DNA of 64,000 nucleotides, from positions 2,170,001 to 2,234,000 of the forward strand of contig NZ_CP031115.1 of assembly GCF_003568865.1 (NCBI RefSeq), written 5' to 3'. Positions 15,917 to 24,411 of this stretch are shown here, piece by piece. The notes beneath the pieces are model-generated. The model searched no databases and was not told where the DNA came from. It worked only from the letters and a program-made list of their open reading frames with translations. The translations under genes were made by a program, and so were the position numbers. Positions within the stretch are counted from its first letter, which is position 1. Every line of letters begins with the position of its first letter. This DNA is from Rubrobacter indicoceani. GTDB taxonomy: Bacteria; Actinomycetota; Rubrobacteria; Rubrobacterales; Rubrobacteraceae.

Positions 15917-15996
15917 TTGTAGCGGCCTGTTGCCTCGATGTATCCCTGGTTTCTTCTGTTTTCCCGTGCGTCGGCGTCCGGTGGAAAGGCGGCTGG

Positions 15997-16620
15997 ATGG
16001 ATACTGGCGACCTTCTGAAGAAACACGACGACCTCTGGCGGGAGTCGTGGGAGCATGAGTTTATAGTCGGGGTTCGGGAGGGGAACCTGCCGGACGGGGT
16101 TTTCGACACCTGGCTGGTTCAGGACTACCTCTTTGTTGCCGGAGCGATGAGTTATCAGGCGCGGCTCGTGCCTCGGGCGCCGAGGTGGGATCAGGCTCCG
16201 ATCATCGGCGGGCTGGTGGCTCTGGAGCAGGAGCTTACGTGGTTTGAGGGGATGGCGAAGTCTCGCGGGCTGCTGCTCGACGACATGCCTCATCCGCACA
16301 GCGCGGCCTACGTCCGGTTTCTGCAGAGCCTCGAGATAGAGTCCTACATCGTCAACGCCGTTGCGCTCTGGGCGGTGGAGCAAGCGTACCTCGATGCGTG
16401 GACAAACGCCGCGCCCGGCGCCGAGGATTACCGCGATTTCGTCGAGCACTGGACCGACCCGAAGTTCGCCGAGTACATCGGTGCGCTCCGGTCTTCGGCT
16501 GACCGCGCCCTCTCGCGGGCCGACGAGCGTCAGGCTCACCGGGCCGAGGACGCCTTTGTCTCTGTGGCCCGGCTGGAGCGCGACTTCTGGAACATCGCCT
16601 ACTCGCAGGTCGGGATTTGA
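15997..16620 (+). CDS. TenA-family protein, Cys-less (TenA_E type)
   Basis: 207-residue all-helical TenA/thiaminase II-like protein. A conserved Asp (D43 in WLVQDYLF) fits the pyrimidine-binding Asp of TenA. The active-site Cys of classic TenA is not present at the expected place (YIVNAVALWAVEQAYLDAW), which places it in the TenA_E group. Those proteins hydrolyse damaged aminopyrimidines in thiamin salvage by a Glu-based mechanism. It is controlled by the upstream TPP riboswitch and overlaps the second tenA gene by four bases (TTGA). Having both types side by side suggests two steps of pyrimidine salvage. Confidence 0.85.
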   Translation: MDTGDLLKKHDDLWRESWEHEFIVGVREGNLPDGVFDTWLVQDYLFVAGAMSYQARLVPRAPRWDQAPIIGGLVALEQELTWFEGMAKSRGLLLDDMPHPHSAAYVRFLQSLEIESYIVNAVALWAVEQAYLDAWTNAAPGAEDYRDFVEHWTDPKFAEYIGALRSSADRALSRADERQAHRAEDAFVSVARLERDFWNIAYSQVGI

Positions 16621-17252
16621 GCCTTTCAAAGAGCCTCTGGCGCGAGAACGAAGACCTTGCCCGCGCCGCGCTCGGTGGAGGGTTCGTGCGAGGTCTGGCC
16701 GATGGCACGCTCCCAATACAGAGCTTCCGGCACTACGTCGCCGAGGACGCCTTCTTCCTTGAAAGCTTCGCCCGCGCCTACGCCCTCGCCCTTGTTCACT
16801 GCCCCGACCGCGCGGGGCTTGCGGATCTCTCGGCTTTGATCTCGGGCGTGCTTGAGGAGCTGAGCCTTCATTCGGGCTACGCTGCGGAGTGGGGCGTGGA
16901 GCTCTCGGGCATCTCCCCCGCCCCCGCGACGCTCGCCTACACCGAGTTCCTGCTCGCGACGGCCTCCCTGCAGAGCATCGGTGAAACCTGCGCCGCCATG
17001 ACCCCGTGCATGCGTCTCTATGCTTATCTCGGACAGGCCCTTGCAGAGAGCGTCTCCCCGGAAGAGAACCGCTACGCCGGGTGGATAGAGACCTACGCCG
17101 ACCCGGAGTTCGAGGGGCTGGCCCAAAAGCTGGAAGAGCTGCTCGACCGCTACGCAGCAGACAACCCGGCGGTAAGAGGTGCATACCGGCGGGCGATGAG
17201 GCTGGAGGTCGCGTTCTTTGAGGCGGCGTTCGGCGTCGGGAAAGGAGGCTAG
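16617..17252 (+). CDS. tenA: TenA-family aminopyrimidine aminohydrolase (TenA_C type)
   Basis: 211-residue TenA with the catalytic Cys (C131 in AMTPCMRLYAYLG, equivalent to Cys135 of B. subtilis TenA), the substrate Asp (D44 in VAEDAFFL) and a C-terminal acidic residue (RLEVAFFEAAF). It hydrolyses 4-amino-5-aminomethyl-2-methylpyrimidine to hydroxymethylpyrimidine and has thiaminase II activity in the family. It begins with TTG 16617 inside the stop of the first tenA, so translation is probably coupled. Riboswitch control fits salvage during thiamin shortage. Confidence 0.9.
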   Translation: MSLSKSLWRENEDLARAALGGGFVRGLADGTLPIQSFRHYVAEDAFFLESFARAYALALVHCPDRAGLADLSALISGVLEELSLHSGYAAEWGVELSGISPAPATLAYTEFLLATASLQSIGETCAAMTPCMRLYAYLGQALAESVSPEENRYAGWIETYADPEFEGLAQKLEELLDRYAADNPAVRGAYRRAMRLEVAFFEAAFGVGKGG

Positions 17253-17325
17253 AGCTAAACGAACCGCACCCCGGGAAGCCGAGGTTACGCACAGGTTAAC
17301 GAAATAGCACGTTTGCTAAATCGCC

Positions 17326-17354
17326 TTGACGCGGGTTTGTACTCCGTATATCTT
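17326..17354 (+). promoter_or_regulatory. Promoter of acoABCX
   Basis: TTGACG (17326-17331), 17-base spacer, TATCTT (17349-17354). AACGAAAT lies at 17298-17305. The ten bases CCTTGACGCG, the spacing and the -10 are the same as at 11226-11256. Confidence 0.7.
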
Positions 17355-17390
17355 GCCCATACTTTATGGGGATAAAGGAAAGGAGCATGC

Positions 17391-18380
17391 ATGACCGAAG
17401 TTGCTGGCTCGACGGAGTTGGGCAGGGAACAGCTACTAGATGCTTATCGGACGATGCGGATGATCCGCGAGTTCGAAGACCGGGTTCATACGGAGTTCGC
17501 TACGGGGGATATTCCGGGCTTTGTACACCTTTACGCCGGGGAAGAAGCCATCGCCGCCGGGTTTATGGCCCACACCGACAATGACGATTACGTGGCTTCG
17601 ACGCACCGGGGACACGGGCACGCCATCGCCAAGGGCTGTGACCCGAGGGCGATGATGTTCGAGATCTACGGCAAGGACGAAGGTCTGTGTCGCGGCAAGG
17701 GCGGCAGCATGCACATCGCCGACCTCTCCAAAGGCATGCTCGGGGCGAACGGCATCGTCGGCGGCGGGCCGCCGCTTGTCTGCGGGGTCGGGCTGTCGGC
17801 GAAGGTCAGGAAAACCCGTCAAGTCGCCATCTCCTTTACCGGCGACGGCGGTGCAAACCAGGGCACCATCTTCGAGAGCATGAACCTTGCGAGCGTCTGG
17901 GACCTCCCGGTTATCTTCTGCATCGAGAACAACGGCTACGCCGAGGCGACCGCGCAGGCGTTCAGCTCCAAAGGCATAGACATCGCCAAAAGGGCCGACG
18001 GCTTCTCGATGCCGGGCATCGTCGTGGACGGACACGACTTCTTCGCCGTCTACGAGGCCGCGGGCGAGGCGATAGAGCGGGCGCGGGACGGTGGCGGTCC
18101 GACCATGATCGAGTGCAAGGTCAACCGTTACTACGGCCACTTCGAGGGCGACGCCCAGACCTACCGGGCCGAGAACGAGGTCGAGAACGTCAAGGCCCAG
18201 AAGGACTGCCTGATGCTCTTCAGGAGGCGCGTAACCGAGGCCGACCTTGTAGAAGAATCCGCGCTCGACGAGATAGACGCCGAGATCAAGCAGTACATAG
18301 ACGACGCCGTCCGGGACGCGCAGGCCGCCCCGGAACCGGCCCCGGAGAGGCTCCTCACGGACGTATACGTCAGCTACTAG
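17391..18380 (+). CDS. acoA: Acetoin dehydrogenase E1 alpha subunit (TPP-dependent)
   Basis: 329-residue E1 alpha of the 2-oxoacid dehydrogenase family. The TPP/Mg motif GDGGANQGTIFESMNLASVW...CIENNGYAEAT (GDG...NN) is intact, as are HRGHGHAIAKG and CRGKGGSMHIAD. With AcoB it cleaves acetoin oxidatively and passes an acetyl group to the lipoyl arm of AcoC. The presence of AcoX and an alpha/beta-hydrolase AcoC distinguishes this operon from pyruvate dehydrogenase. AAAGGAAAGGAGC precedes the ATG. It lies next to the thiamin genes, which supply its cofactor. Confidence 0.9.
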   Translation: MTEVAGSTELGREQLLDAYRTMRMIREFEDRVHTEFATGDIPGFVHLYAGEEAIAAGFMAHTDNDDYVASTHRGHGHAIAKGCDPRAMMFEIYGKDEGLCRGKGGSMHIADLSKGMLGANGIVGGGPPLVCGVGLSAKVRKTRQVAISFTGDGGANQGTIFESMNLASVWDLPVIFCIENNGYAEATAQAFSSKGIDIAKRADGFSMPGIVVDGHDFFAVYEAAGEAIERARDGGGPTMIECKVNRYYGHFEGDAQTYRAENEVENVKAQKDCLMLFRRRVTEADLVEESALDEIDAEIKQYIDDAVRDAQAAPEPAPERLLTDVYVSY

Positions 18381-18414
18381 AGTTCGTACCCGGTCAGACG
18401 GAGGGAGATAGAAA

Positions 18415-19434
18415 GTGGCAAGGACCATCAGCTACATGCAGGCCATCAACGAGGCGATGGCTCAGGAGATGGAGCGGGACAAGACCGTTATCGTCTTCGG
18501 GGAGGACAACATCGGCGGCACGGGCGCACCGGGGGAGATAGACGCCTGGGGCGGCGTCCTCGGCGTTACAAAGGGGCTTCACGGGAAGTTCCCGGATCAG
18601 ATAATGGACACCCCCATAAGCGAGTCGGCCTTTATAGGCGCGGCGGCGGGGGCGGCGTGTTCCGGCCTTCGTCCGGTAGCGGAACTCATGTTCGTTGACT
18701 TTATGGGGGTCTGTTTCGATCAGATCTTCAACCAGGCCGCGAAGTTCAAGTACATGTTCGGCGGCAAGGCGAAGACCCCGATGGTGATCCGCACGATGTA
18801 CGGCGCGGGCATCCGGGCGGCGAGCCAGCACTCGCAGTCTCTGTACTCGATCTTCACCCACATTCCCGGCCTGAAGGTCGTCGTGCCGTCCAACCCTTAC
18901 GACGCGAAGGGGTTGATGATCACCTCCATCCGCGACGACGATCCCGTGATCTTCCTTGAAAACAAGGTCCAGTACGCCGAAGAGGGCGAAGTCCCGGAGG
19001 AGTCGTACACTATCCCGTTCGGCGAGGCAGAGATAGTCCGCGAGGGCGACGACGTGACCATCGTGGCCATCGGTCGGATGGTGAACATGGCAAAGCAGGC
19101 GGCGGAATCGCTTTCGTCCGAGGGCATCAACTGCGAGATAGTGGACCCGAGAACCCTCTCCCCGCTCGATACGGATACGATCTACGAGAGCGTCGAGAAC
19201 ACGGGTCGGCTGGTCGTCGTGGACGAGTCGAACCCGCGCTGCTCGCTTGCGTCGGACATCGTCGCGCTTGTTTCCCAGAACTGCTTCGACTCTCTGGAAG
19301 CCGCCCCGCAGATGGTTACCGCGCCGCACGTCCCGCCGCCGTTCTCCGGCGTGCTGGAGGACCTCTACGTCCCGGACGCCGAGCGCGTAGCCGCCGCGGT
19401 CAAGGCGACGACCGGAACCAGCGCAAAGGCGTAG
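18415..19434 (+). CDS. acoB: Acetoin dehydrogenase E1 beta subunit
   Basis: 339-residue transketolase-type E1 beta. Landmarks are ARTISYMQAINEAMAQEMERD, FGEDNIGGTGAPGE, the DTPISESAFIGAAAGAA loop, and the C-terminal domain (ISPLDTDTI-like RTLSPLDTDTIYESV). GTG at 18415 follows GGGAGATAG, 34 bases after acoA, so the two are one transcript. It completes the E1 heterotetramer that binds TPP at the subunit interface. Confidence 0.9.
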   Translation: MARTISYMQAINEAMAQEMERDKTVIVFGEDNIGGTGAPGEIDAWGGVLGVTKGLHGKFPDQIMDTPISESAFIGAAAGAACSGLRPVAELMFVDFMGVCFDQIFNQAAKFKYMFGGKAKTPMVIRTMYGAGIRAASQHSQSLYSIFTHIPGLKVVVPSNPYDAKGLMITSIRDDDPVIFLENKVQYAEEGEVPEESYTIPFGEAEIVREGDDVTIVAIGRMVNMAKQAAESLSSEGINCEIVDPRTLSPLDTDTIYESVENTGRLVVVDESNPRCSLASDIVALVSQNCFDSLEAAPQMVTAPHVPPPFSGVLEDLYVPDAERVAAAVKATTGTSAKA

Positions 19435-19601
19435 CACCGTTTCGTGATCATCCGCAAGAGGCTCCGTGTCGCCAACCCGACGCGGGGCCTTTTCGATGAG
19501 TTGTGAGCAGTTCACAGAGGGCCGGGGGCCTCTTTTCGGTGTCCTTCGCCGACGACGTCTGCTCCCCGGCCAGTTCGCAAACCGACCCTGAAAGGCGCGA
19601 C

Positions 19602-20714
19602 TTGAGCGAGATAAAAAAACTGGGAATGCCGAAGTGGGGGCTTACGATGACCGAGGGCACGGTCGTCGAGTGGCTTGTAGAGGAGGGAACGGAGCTCTCC
19701 AACGGCGATCAAGTCGTCGAGGTGGAGTCCGAGAAGATCAACAACGCCGTCGAGTCTTCGGCCTCCGGCGTCCTGCGCCGCCGCGTAGCGAACGAGGGCG
19801 ACGTTCTCCCGGTCGGCGGCCTGCTCGGCGTGATCGCCGCCGCCGACGTGCCCGACGACGAGATAGACGCCTTCGTCAAGGAGTTCGAGGAGAATTTCGT
19901 CCCGGAGGAAGAGGGCGAGAGCGGCCCGGCCCCCGAAACGGTCGAGGTCGGCGGGCGGCAGATACAGTTCCTGAAGCTGGGCGACGAGGGCTCGACGGCA
20001 ACGCCGCTGGTCATGATCCCCGGCTACGGCGGCGACATCAACATCTTTGTCTTTAACCAGGAGACCCTCGCCGCAGACCGTCCCGTCTACGCGGTGGATA
20101 TGCCCGGTCACGGCGGCTCGACAAAAGAGGTCGGGGACGGCACCATAGACTTCTTTGTCGAGGTCGTGGACGGGTTCCTTGCGTCGCAGGGCATCGAGAA
20201 GGCCCACTTTGCCGGGCATTCGATGGGGGGGGCTATAGCCTCGTCCTACGCCCTCGCTCACCCCGATAAAGTCGCCTCGCTTATCCTGCTCGCAAGCGCG
20301 GGCTACGGGGAGGAGATCAACTCCGACTACATCGAGGGCTTTATAGGGGCAAACAAGCGCAGGGACATGAAGTCGGCCCTTCAGATGCTCTTCGCCGACC
20401 CCGACCTCGTGACCCGCGACCTCGTCAACGACATACTTTCGTACAAGCGCAAGGACGGCGTGAACGAGTCGCTTCGCACCGTCGCAGATTCCGTTTTCGC
20501 CGACGGCAAACAGCGCGTCGTTGACGCCTCGGAGCTCGGGGTCCCGGTCCTAGCCATCTGGGGTTCGGAGGACAGAATAGTCCCCGCCAGCCACGCGGAC
20601 AACCTCCCCAAAGACGCGAAGGTCGAGAGGATAGAGGGCAAGGGACACATGGTCCAGATGGAGGCGGCGGGGCCGACAAACCGGGCGATAGGTGAGTTTC
20701 TCGGTGGTTTCTGA
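19602..20714 (+). CDS. acoC: Acetoin dehydrogenase E2-like component: lipoyl domain plus alpha/beta hydrolase
   Basis: 370 residues. Residues about 1-80 are a lipoyl domain (MPKWGLTMTEGTVVEWLVEEG, with the lipoylated Lys in ESEKINN). A short acidic linker follows, then an alpha/beta-hydrolase domain from about 110 with nucleophile motif GHSMGG, Asp in WGSEDRIVP and His in GKGHMVQ. This is the usual AcoC layout of acetoin systems, in which the hydrolase-fold domain replaces the classic acyltransferase, and the length matches. TTG 19602 is chosen because MSEIKKLGMPKWG is the family start; AAAGG lies upstream. The E3 (AcoL) subunit is not in this window. Confidence 0.9.
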   Translation: MSEIKKLGMPKWGLTMTEGTVVEWLVEEGTELSNGDQVVEVESEKINNAVESSASGVLRRRVANEGDVLPVGGLLGVIAAADVPDDEIDAFVKEFEENFVPEEEGESGPAPETVEVGGRQIQFLKLGDEGSTATPLVMIPGYGGDINIFVFNQETLAADRPVYAVDMPGHGGSTKEVGDGTIDFFVEVVDGFLASQGIEKAHFAGHSMGGAIASSYALAHPDKVASLILLASAGYGEEINSDYIEGFIGANKRRDMKSALQMLFADPDLVTRDLVNDILSYKRKDGVNESLRTVADSVFADGKQRVVDASELGVPVLAIWGSEDRIVPASHADNLPKDAKVERIEGKGHMVQMEAAGPTNRAIGEFLGGF

Positions 20715-21747
20715 GAACGGCTCGGCAGACCCGTCCGGGATAACCGTCGGGGTCGTTGCAAACCCGGCCTCCGGACGCGACATCCGTCGCCTGGTTGCCG
20801 GGGCGTCCGTCTTCGACAACGCCGAGAAGGGGAACATGGTCTACCGCCTGATGGCGGGTCTCGGTTCGCTCGGTGTGGGTAGGATGCTTATGATGCCCGC
20901 CGCGTCCGGCCTCTACGACAGCCTGGAGAAGAACATCCGGACCCACGGCAAGGGCCGCCGGCTCCCGGAGCTGGAGCTTGTGGAGATGATGGTCTGGCAC
21001 GGAGCGCAGGACTCCGTAACGGCGGTCGAGGCGATGGTCGAGCGCGGCGTCTCGGCGATCGCCGTTCTCGGGGGCGACGGCACGAGCCGCGTCGTGGCGC
21101 AGCACTGCGGCGACATCCCGCTTATCCCGCTATCTACCGGAACAAACAACGCCTTCCCGGAGATGCGCGAGGCAACCGTAGCCGGTCTTGCGCTCGGCCT
21201 GCTCGTAACGGGCAGGATAGCCGCCGACCGCGTGCTGAAACACCAGAAAGTCCTCTACGTCGGGGTAAACGGCAAGCCGCGCCAGGACCTCGCGCTGGTG
21301 GACGTGGCCGCAAGCTCCGAACGCTTCGTCGGGGCGCGGGCCCTCTGGAAACCGGGGACGGTTACGGAGCTTGTAGTGGCCGCCGCCGCCCCGGATGCGG
21401 TCGGGCTTTCGTCGGTGGCCGGCCTTCTCGACCCGGTCGCCCGGGATGCGCCGCACGGCCTGTACCTGAAGCTGTCCGGACCGGACAGGGCGGGCAACGT
21501 CCTGAACGTCCCGCTCTCGCCGGGTCTTATCGAGGGCATCGGGGTTCGGGAGTACCGCCGAATCGAGGCCGGCGAGGCGGTCGAACTGGATGGGGGCTTC
21601 GGCAGCATCGCCCTTGACGGAGAGCGGGAGATCGAACGCGGCGAACGCGACACCGTAACGGTGACGCTGGAACTGGACGGCCCCCGCACCTTAGATGTGC
21701 GAGAAACCATGCGCATAGCCGCCGAGGAGGGTCTGCTCCGGGAGTAG
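20704..21747 (+). CDS. acoX: AcoX, ATP-NAD kinase-fold protein of the acetoin operon
   Basis: About 347 residues. The N-terminal half has the kinase fold (GVVANPASGRDIRRLVAGA) and the signature GGDGTSRVVA with STGTNNAFPE, shared with NAD kinases and diacylglycerol kinases. AcoX occurs in many aco operons and is not needed for activity in vitro; its role is unknown. The start is uncertain: GTG 20704 lies seven bases after AGGTGAG, and GTG 20692 gives four more residues. Both lie inside the end of acoC, so the genes overlap and are coupled. Past the stop there is only a partial hairpin before the convergent PRC gene. Confidence 0.85.
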   Translation: MVSENGSADPSGITVGVVANPASGRDIRRLVAGASVFDNAEKGNMVYRLMAGLGSLGVGRMLMMPAASGLYDSLEKNIRTHGKGRRLPELELVEMMVWHGAQDSVTAVEAMVERGVSAIAVLGGDGTSRVVAQHCGDIPLIPLSTGTNNAFPEMREATVAGLALGLLVTGRIAADRVLKHQKVLYVGVNGKPRQDLALVDVAASSERFVGARALWKPGTVTELVVAAAAPDAVGLSSVAGLLDPVARDAPHGLYLKLSGPDRAGNVLNVPLSPGLIEGIGVREYRRIEAGEAVELDGGFGSIALDGEREIERGERDTVTVTLELDGPRTLDVRETMRIAAEEGLLRE

Positions 21748-21803
21748 GTTCGGGGACGGGGAGAGCAGGTCCGGGCTTCGCTGCTCCCCCGCTCTCTGGT
21801 TCC

Positions 21804-22292
21804 CTACGCCGGGCGAACATCCTTCAGCTTCGGCAGCTCGGCCGTGCGGGCGACAAAGGCGTCTTTGCCGCTGGATTCGATCTCCCCACTCGGGAGAAAA
21901 CGGTTGCTGGAGAAAAACCCGTCCTTCACCTCGTAGCCGACCACGAGACCGGACCCGTCTACGAAGATATCTCCGATCGAGCCGATCTTCTCCCCGGAGT
22001 GGATGACCCCGGTGCCCGTGATCCGGTACTTTTTTCTGTGCAGGTCGTGTATTTCCGGGTCGTCCTTGAGCCGACGAAAATCAACCCCGCCGACAACGAC
22101 GACCACGTCTTTTATGCTGACCACCTCCTCCCAGCGCACGACGCGGGTGCTCTCGAGCAGGCCGTCGCTGATAAGCAGCGCGACCACCCGGCTCGTCCGC
22201 TCGTCAAAGACCACGTCGTGCACTTTGGAAGCCTTCTCTCCCGTATCCCGTATAACGACTTCCCTGCCGAACAGCCTGTTTACTTCGATCAC
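21804..22292 (-). CDS. PRC-barrel domain protein
   Basis: About 162 residues with two PRC-barrel-like units: VNRLFGREVVIRDTGEKASKVHDVVFDE near the start and a second (GEKIGSIGDIFVDGSGLVVGYEV) in the C-terminal half. PRC barrels bind RNA or membrane/photosystem partners in other bacteria; no catalytic residues are seen. The start is unsure: GTG 22292 follows GGGGG at a good distance, while ATG 22352 adds a 20-residue N-terminus with poor ribosome binding. Convergent with acoX and divergent from the MOSC gene. Confidence 0.65.
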   Translation of the reverse strand: MIEVNRLFGREVVIRDTGEKASKVHDVVFDERTSRVVALLISDGLLESTRVVRWEEVVSIKDVVVVVGGVDFRRLKDDPEIHDLHRKKYRITGTGVIHSGEKIGSIGDIFVDGSGLVVGYEVKDGFFSSNRFLPSGEIESSGKDAFVARTAELPKLKDVRPA

Positions 22293-22508
22293 CGCTGCCA
22301 ACCCCCGGTCTGTGTAGTTCCATGTAATCTGTTCCCCTGGCTTCTGGCGCATTCTCCCCGATGCCGCCATCCCGGGCAACGCTTCGGTGATCCCTCTGTC
22401 TCTGTTGCGGCCGACAACCCCGGCGGCTCGCACGAAAACGAAAAGCGGCGGGACAGGGAGAGCCGTTCTCAAGCGTAGCAGGGGGCAGACTCTGGTAGTC
22501 TAGCGGGC

Positions 22509-23009
22509 ATGATAGATAGAGTTCTGGGTCGGGATCGGGAAATGGAAATCACGGGGACCGTGGAGGAGATCTTTGTAACCGACAGGGGTTCCAAGCCCAT
22601 GCGTCGGGTAGACGAGATCGAGACGGTCGAGGGTTGCGGGATCAAGGGCGACCGCTACTGCGAGGGTACGGGCTTCTGGATGCAGTATGGCGACGTGTGT
22701 CAGGTTACGCTTATCTCCGCCGAGGATCTCGAATATATAGAGCGGGAGCTCGACGTGCGGGTCGGAGACGGTCAGCACCGCAGAAACATCGTGGTACGCG
22801 GCATAGAAGACCTGACGAAACTCCGGCGCAGGCGGTTCAGGATCGGGGAAGCCCTGCTTGAGTACGACCGTTCGAGGCCGCCGTGCAAGTACATACAGAC
22901 CCTGACCGAGCCGGGCATGACCCGAGCCCTGAGAAACCGGGGCGGCGTCTGCGTAAAGGTAGTGGAGGCCGGGAAGATCAAACCCGGAGACACCCTTGTA
23001 ACGGTCTGA
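22509..23009 (+). CDS. MOSC-domain sulfur/molybdenum-cofactor protein
   Basis: 166-residue stand-alone MOSC protein, with GCGIKGDRYCEGTGFW early, RRNIVVRGIEDL, and the conserved late Cys in RPPCKYIQ. MOSC proteins bind sulfur for transfer to molybdenum-cofactor targets or reduce N-hydroxylated substrates. ATG 22509 has no clear ribosome-binding site; MEITGTV at 22542 is an alternative start. The gene ends 14 bases before the stop of the convergent GH15-like gene. A molybdopterin oxidoreductase is present at 46-48 kb, a possible but unproved client. Confidence 0.8.
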   Translation: MIDRVLGRDREMEITGTVEEIFVTDRGSKPMRRVDEIETVEGCGIKGDRYCEGTGFWMQYGDVCQVTLISAEDLEYIERELDVRVGDGQHRRNIVVRGIEDLTKLRRRRFRIGEALLEYDRSRPPCKYIQTLTEPGMTRALRNRGGVCVKVVEAGKIKPGDTLVTV

Positions 23010-23022
23010 ACATCACCCGGCT

Positions 23023-24411
23023 CTACCCCGGCGGCGGGGGCAGCCTCCCTTCCCCGGCGGCGAGGGCGAGTACGACGGCGGCATCGGTCCAGGCGAGCGG
23101 GGCTGCGGCCTTCGGGGAGCCGTCCGCGTCCACTTTCTCCGGGAAGGCCCCGAGTTCGGTGCGGTGCGCGGCCAGCCAGCGAAGCCAGCGGTCTGCCCGC
23201 TTCCGGTCGTCGGTGGCCGAGGCCGCGAGCATAAAGAAGGCGCTCTCTGCGGTCCACGAGACGGTCGGCTCCTGCGACCACCTTTCGCCCGGCAGAAGAC
23301 CGCCGTTCGGGGCGCGAAGAACGCTCTCCGTTCGACGGAGTTCGTCCCGGACATCTTGATCATACGGGGCGAACGGCGGGGCGAGAAAGGTAACGGCGGC
23401 GTCCCGGCCGCTTGTGGGCCAGGGCGTACGGGTGTAGCCGTTCGGGGCGAACTCCCGCTCTACGGCCCCGGCAAGGATAGAAGCGGCCCCGGCGTACCGG
23501 GCGGCCTTTTCCCTGTGGCCGAGTTCCCGGGCGATCTCGGCGGCGGAGCGCAGCCCGGCGAGAAGCGCGGCCGAGGTTCCGAGGTTTGGTCTTGCGGTCC
23601 TTATCTCCCAGTAATCCGCCCCGCCCGGCGGGAGGCCGTCCCGGCCGAGCGAGGCGGCGCTTGCGTCGGCGGCTCTCTCTACGGCGGGCCAGAGTTTTTC
23701 GATGCCCTCTCCCCCGCTTTTTGCATGAAAGCGAACCGCCCACGGAAACCAGCCGCTTGCATCCAGCTGATAAGCCCGTCCGTCCCCGACCGGGCGACCG
23801 CCGGGATAGTAGCGGGCCTGCCAGGTTCCGTCTCCACCCTGGGTTCGAGCAAGGAATTCAAGGATGTCCCGGGATTCTTCCCCGTGTCCGGTAGCGGCGA
23901 AGGCCGCCGCCGTCCAGCTTGCGTCGCGGGGCCAGACATAGTCCCAGTTTTCGTCGATCGCGGCAAGGGACGCCCCGTTGTCGAGGGTCAGAAGACGCAG
24001 GTTGAGCAGGGACCGGGCGGCGATGTCCCGCTCGAAGCGGTCCCGACCGGGTACGACGCCGGCTTCGAGCCACCGCCGGTCTTCGGCGGCTGCCGCGAGC
24101 GCGGAGTTTCTGCCCGCTTTATCGCCGGGATAGATCGATACGGGGGCATCGGCCCCTTCGGGGACGTAGATCAGGCCATCGTCCGCCAACTTCAGGACGG
24201 TGCTGTTCGGGAGGTATTCCGCGCCCTCGGCCCGCTCCGGGGAGATGGAGAAGACCGCATCGCCCGAGCCCGTAAGACCGGAAGTCCTGAGCGGTACGGG
24301 GTCGGGGTAGCGGGACGCAGCCGGGGTGGATATCGGGGCGCAGGCAAGGAGCAGCACCCCGGCGAAGCCGAGAACAGCCGAAAGTCGGGCCTTGCCGGCG
24401 GTGGACTTCAC
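23023..24411 (-). CDS. GH15-like glucoamylase/glucodextranase-family lipoprotein
   Basis: 462 residues. A lipoprotein signal peptide (VLGFAGVLLLACAP, Cys near residue 25) predicts an exported, lipid-anchored protein. The body is an (alpha/alpha)6-barrel type with ENWDYVWPRDASWTAAAF, where the Arg/Asp pair matches the GH15 substrate site, and a C-terminal SWTAESAFFML and PKAAAPLAWTDAAVVLAL. The expected role is hydrolysis of alpha-glucans or trehalose-like sugars outside the membrane. The catalytic Glu pair cannot be fixed by eye. Start GTG 24411 overlaps the stop of the upstream MFS gene (GTGA), so import and hydrolysis may be co-expressed. Confidence 0.65.
   Translation of the reverse strand: MKSTAGKARLSAVLGFAGVLLLACAPISTPAASRYPDPVPLRTSGLTGSGDAVFSISPERAEGAEYLPNSTVLKLADDGLIYVPEGADAPVSIYPGDKAGRNSALAAAAEDRRWLEAGVVPGRDRFERDIAARSLLNLRLLTLDNGASLAAIDENWDYVWPRDASWTAAAFAATGHGEESRDILEFLARTQGGDGTWQARYYPGGRPVGDGRAYQLDASGWFPWAVRFHAKSGGEGIEKLWPAVERAADASAASLGRDGLPPGGADYWEIRTARPNLGTSAALLAGLRSAAEIARELGHREKAARYAGAASILAGAVEREFAPNGYTRTPWPTSGRDAAVTFLAPPFAPYDQDVRDELRRTESVLRAPNGGLLPGERWSQEPTVSWTAESAFFMLAASATDDRKRADRWLRWLAAHRTELGAFPEKVDADGSPKAAAPLAWTDAAVVLALAAGEGRLPPPPG

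Noticed and set aside
15655-17292. A 545-codon minus-strand open frame across the second riboswitch and both tenA genes
   Set aside because: It reads through a structured RNA and two genes with catalytic motifs on the other strand.
19602-20714. AcoC as a truncated E2 missing its acyltransferase domain
   Set aside because: A lipoyl domain plus alpha/beta hydrolase of about 370 residues is the usual AcoC form.
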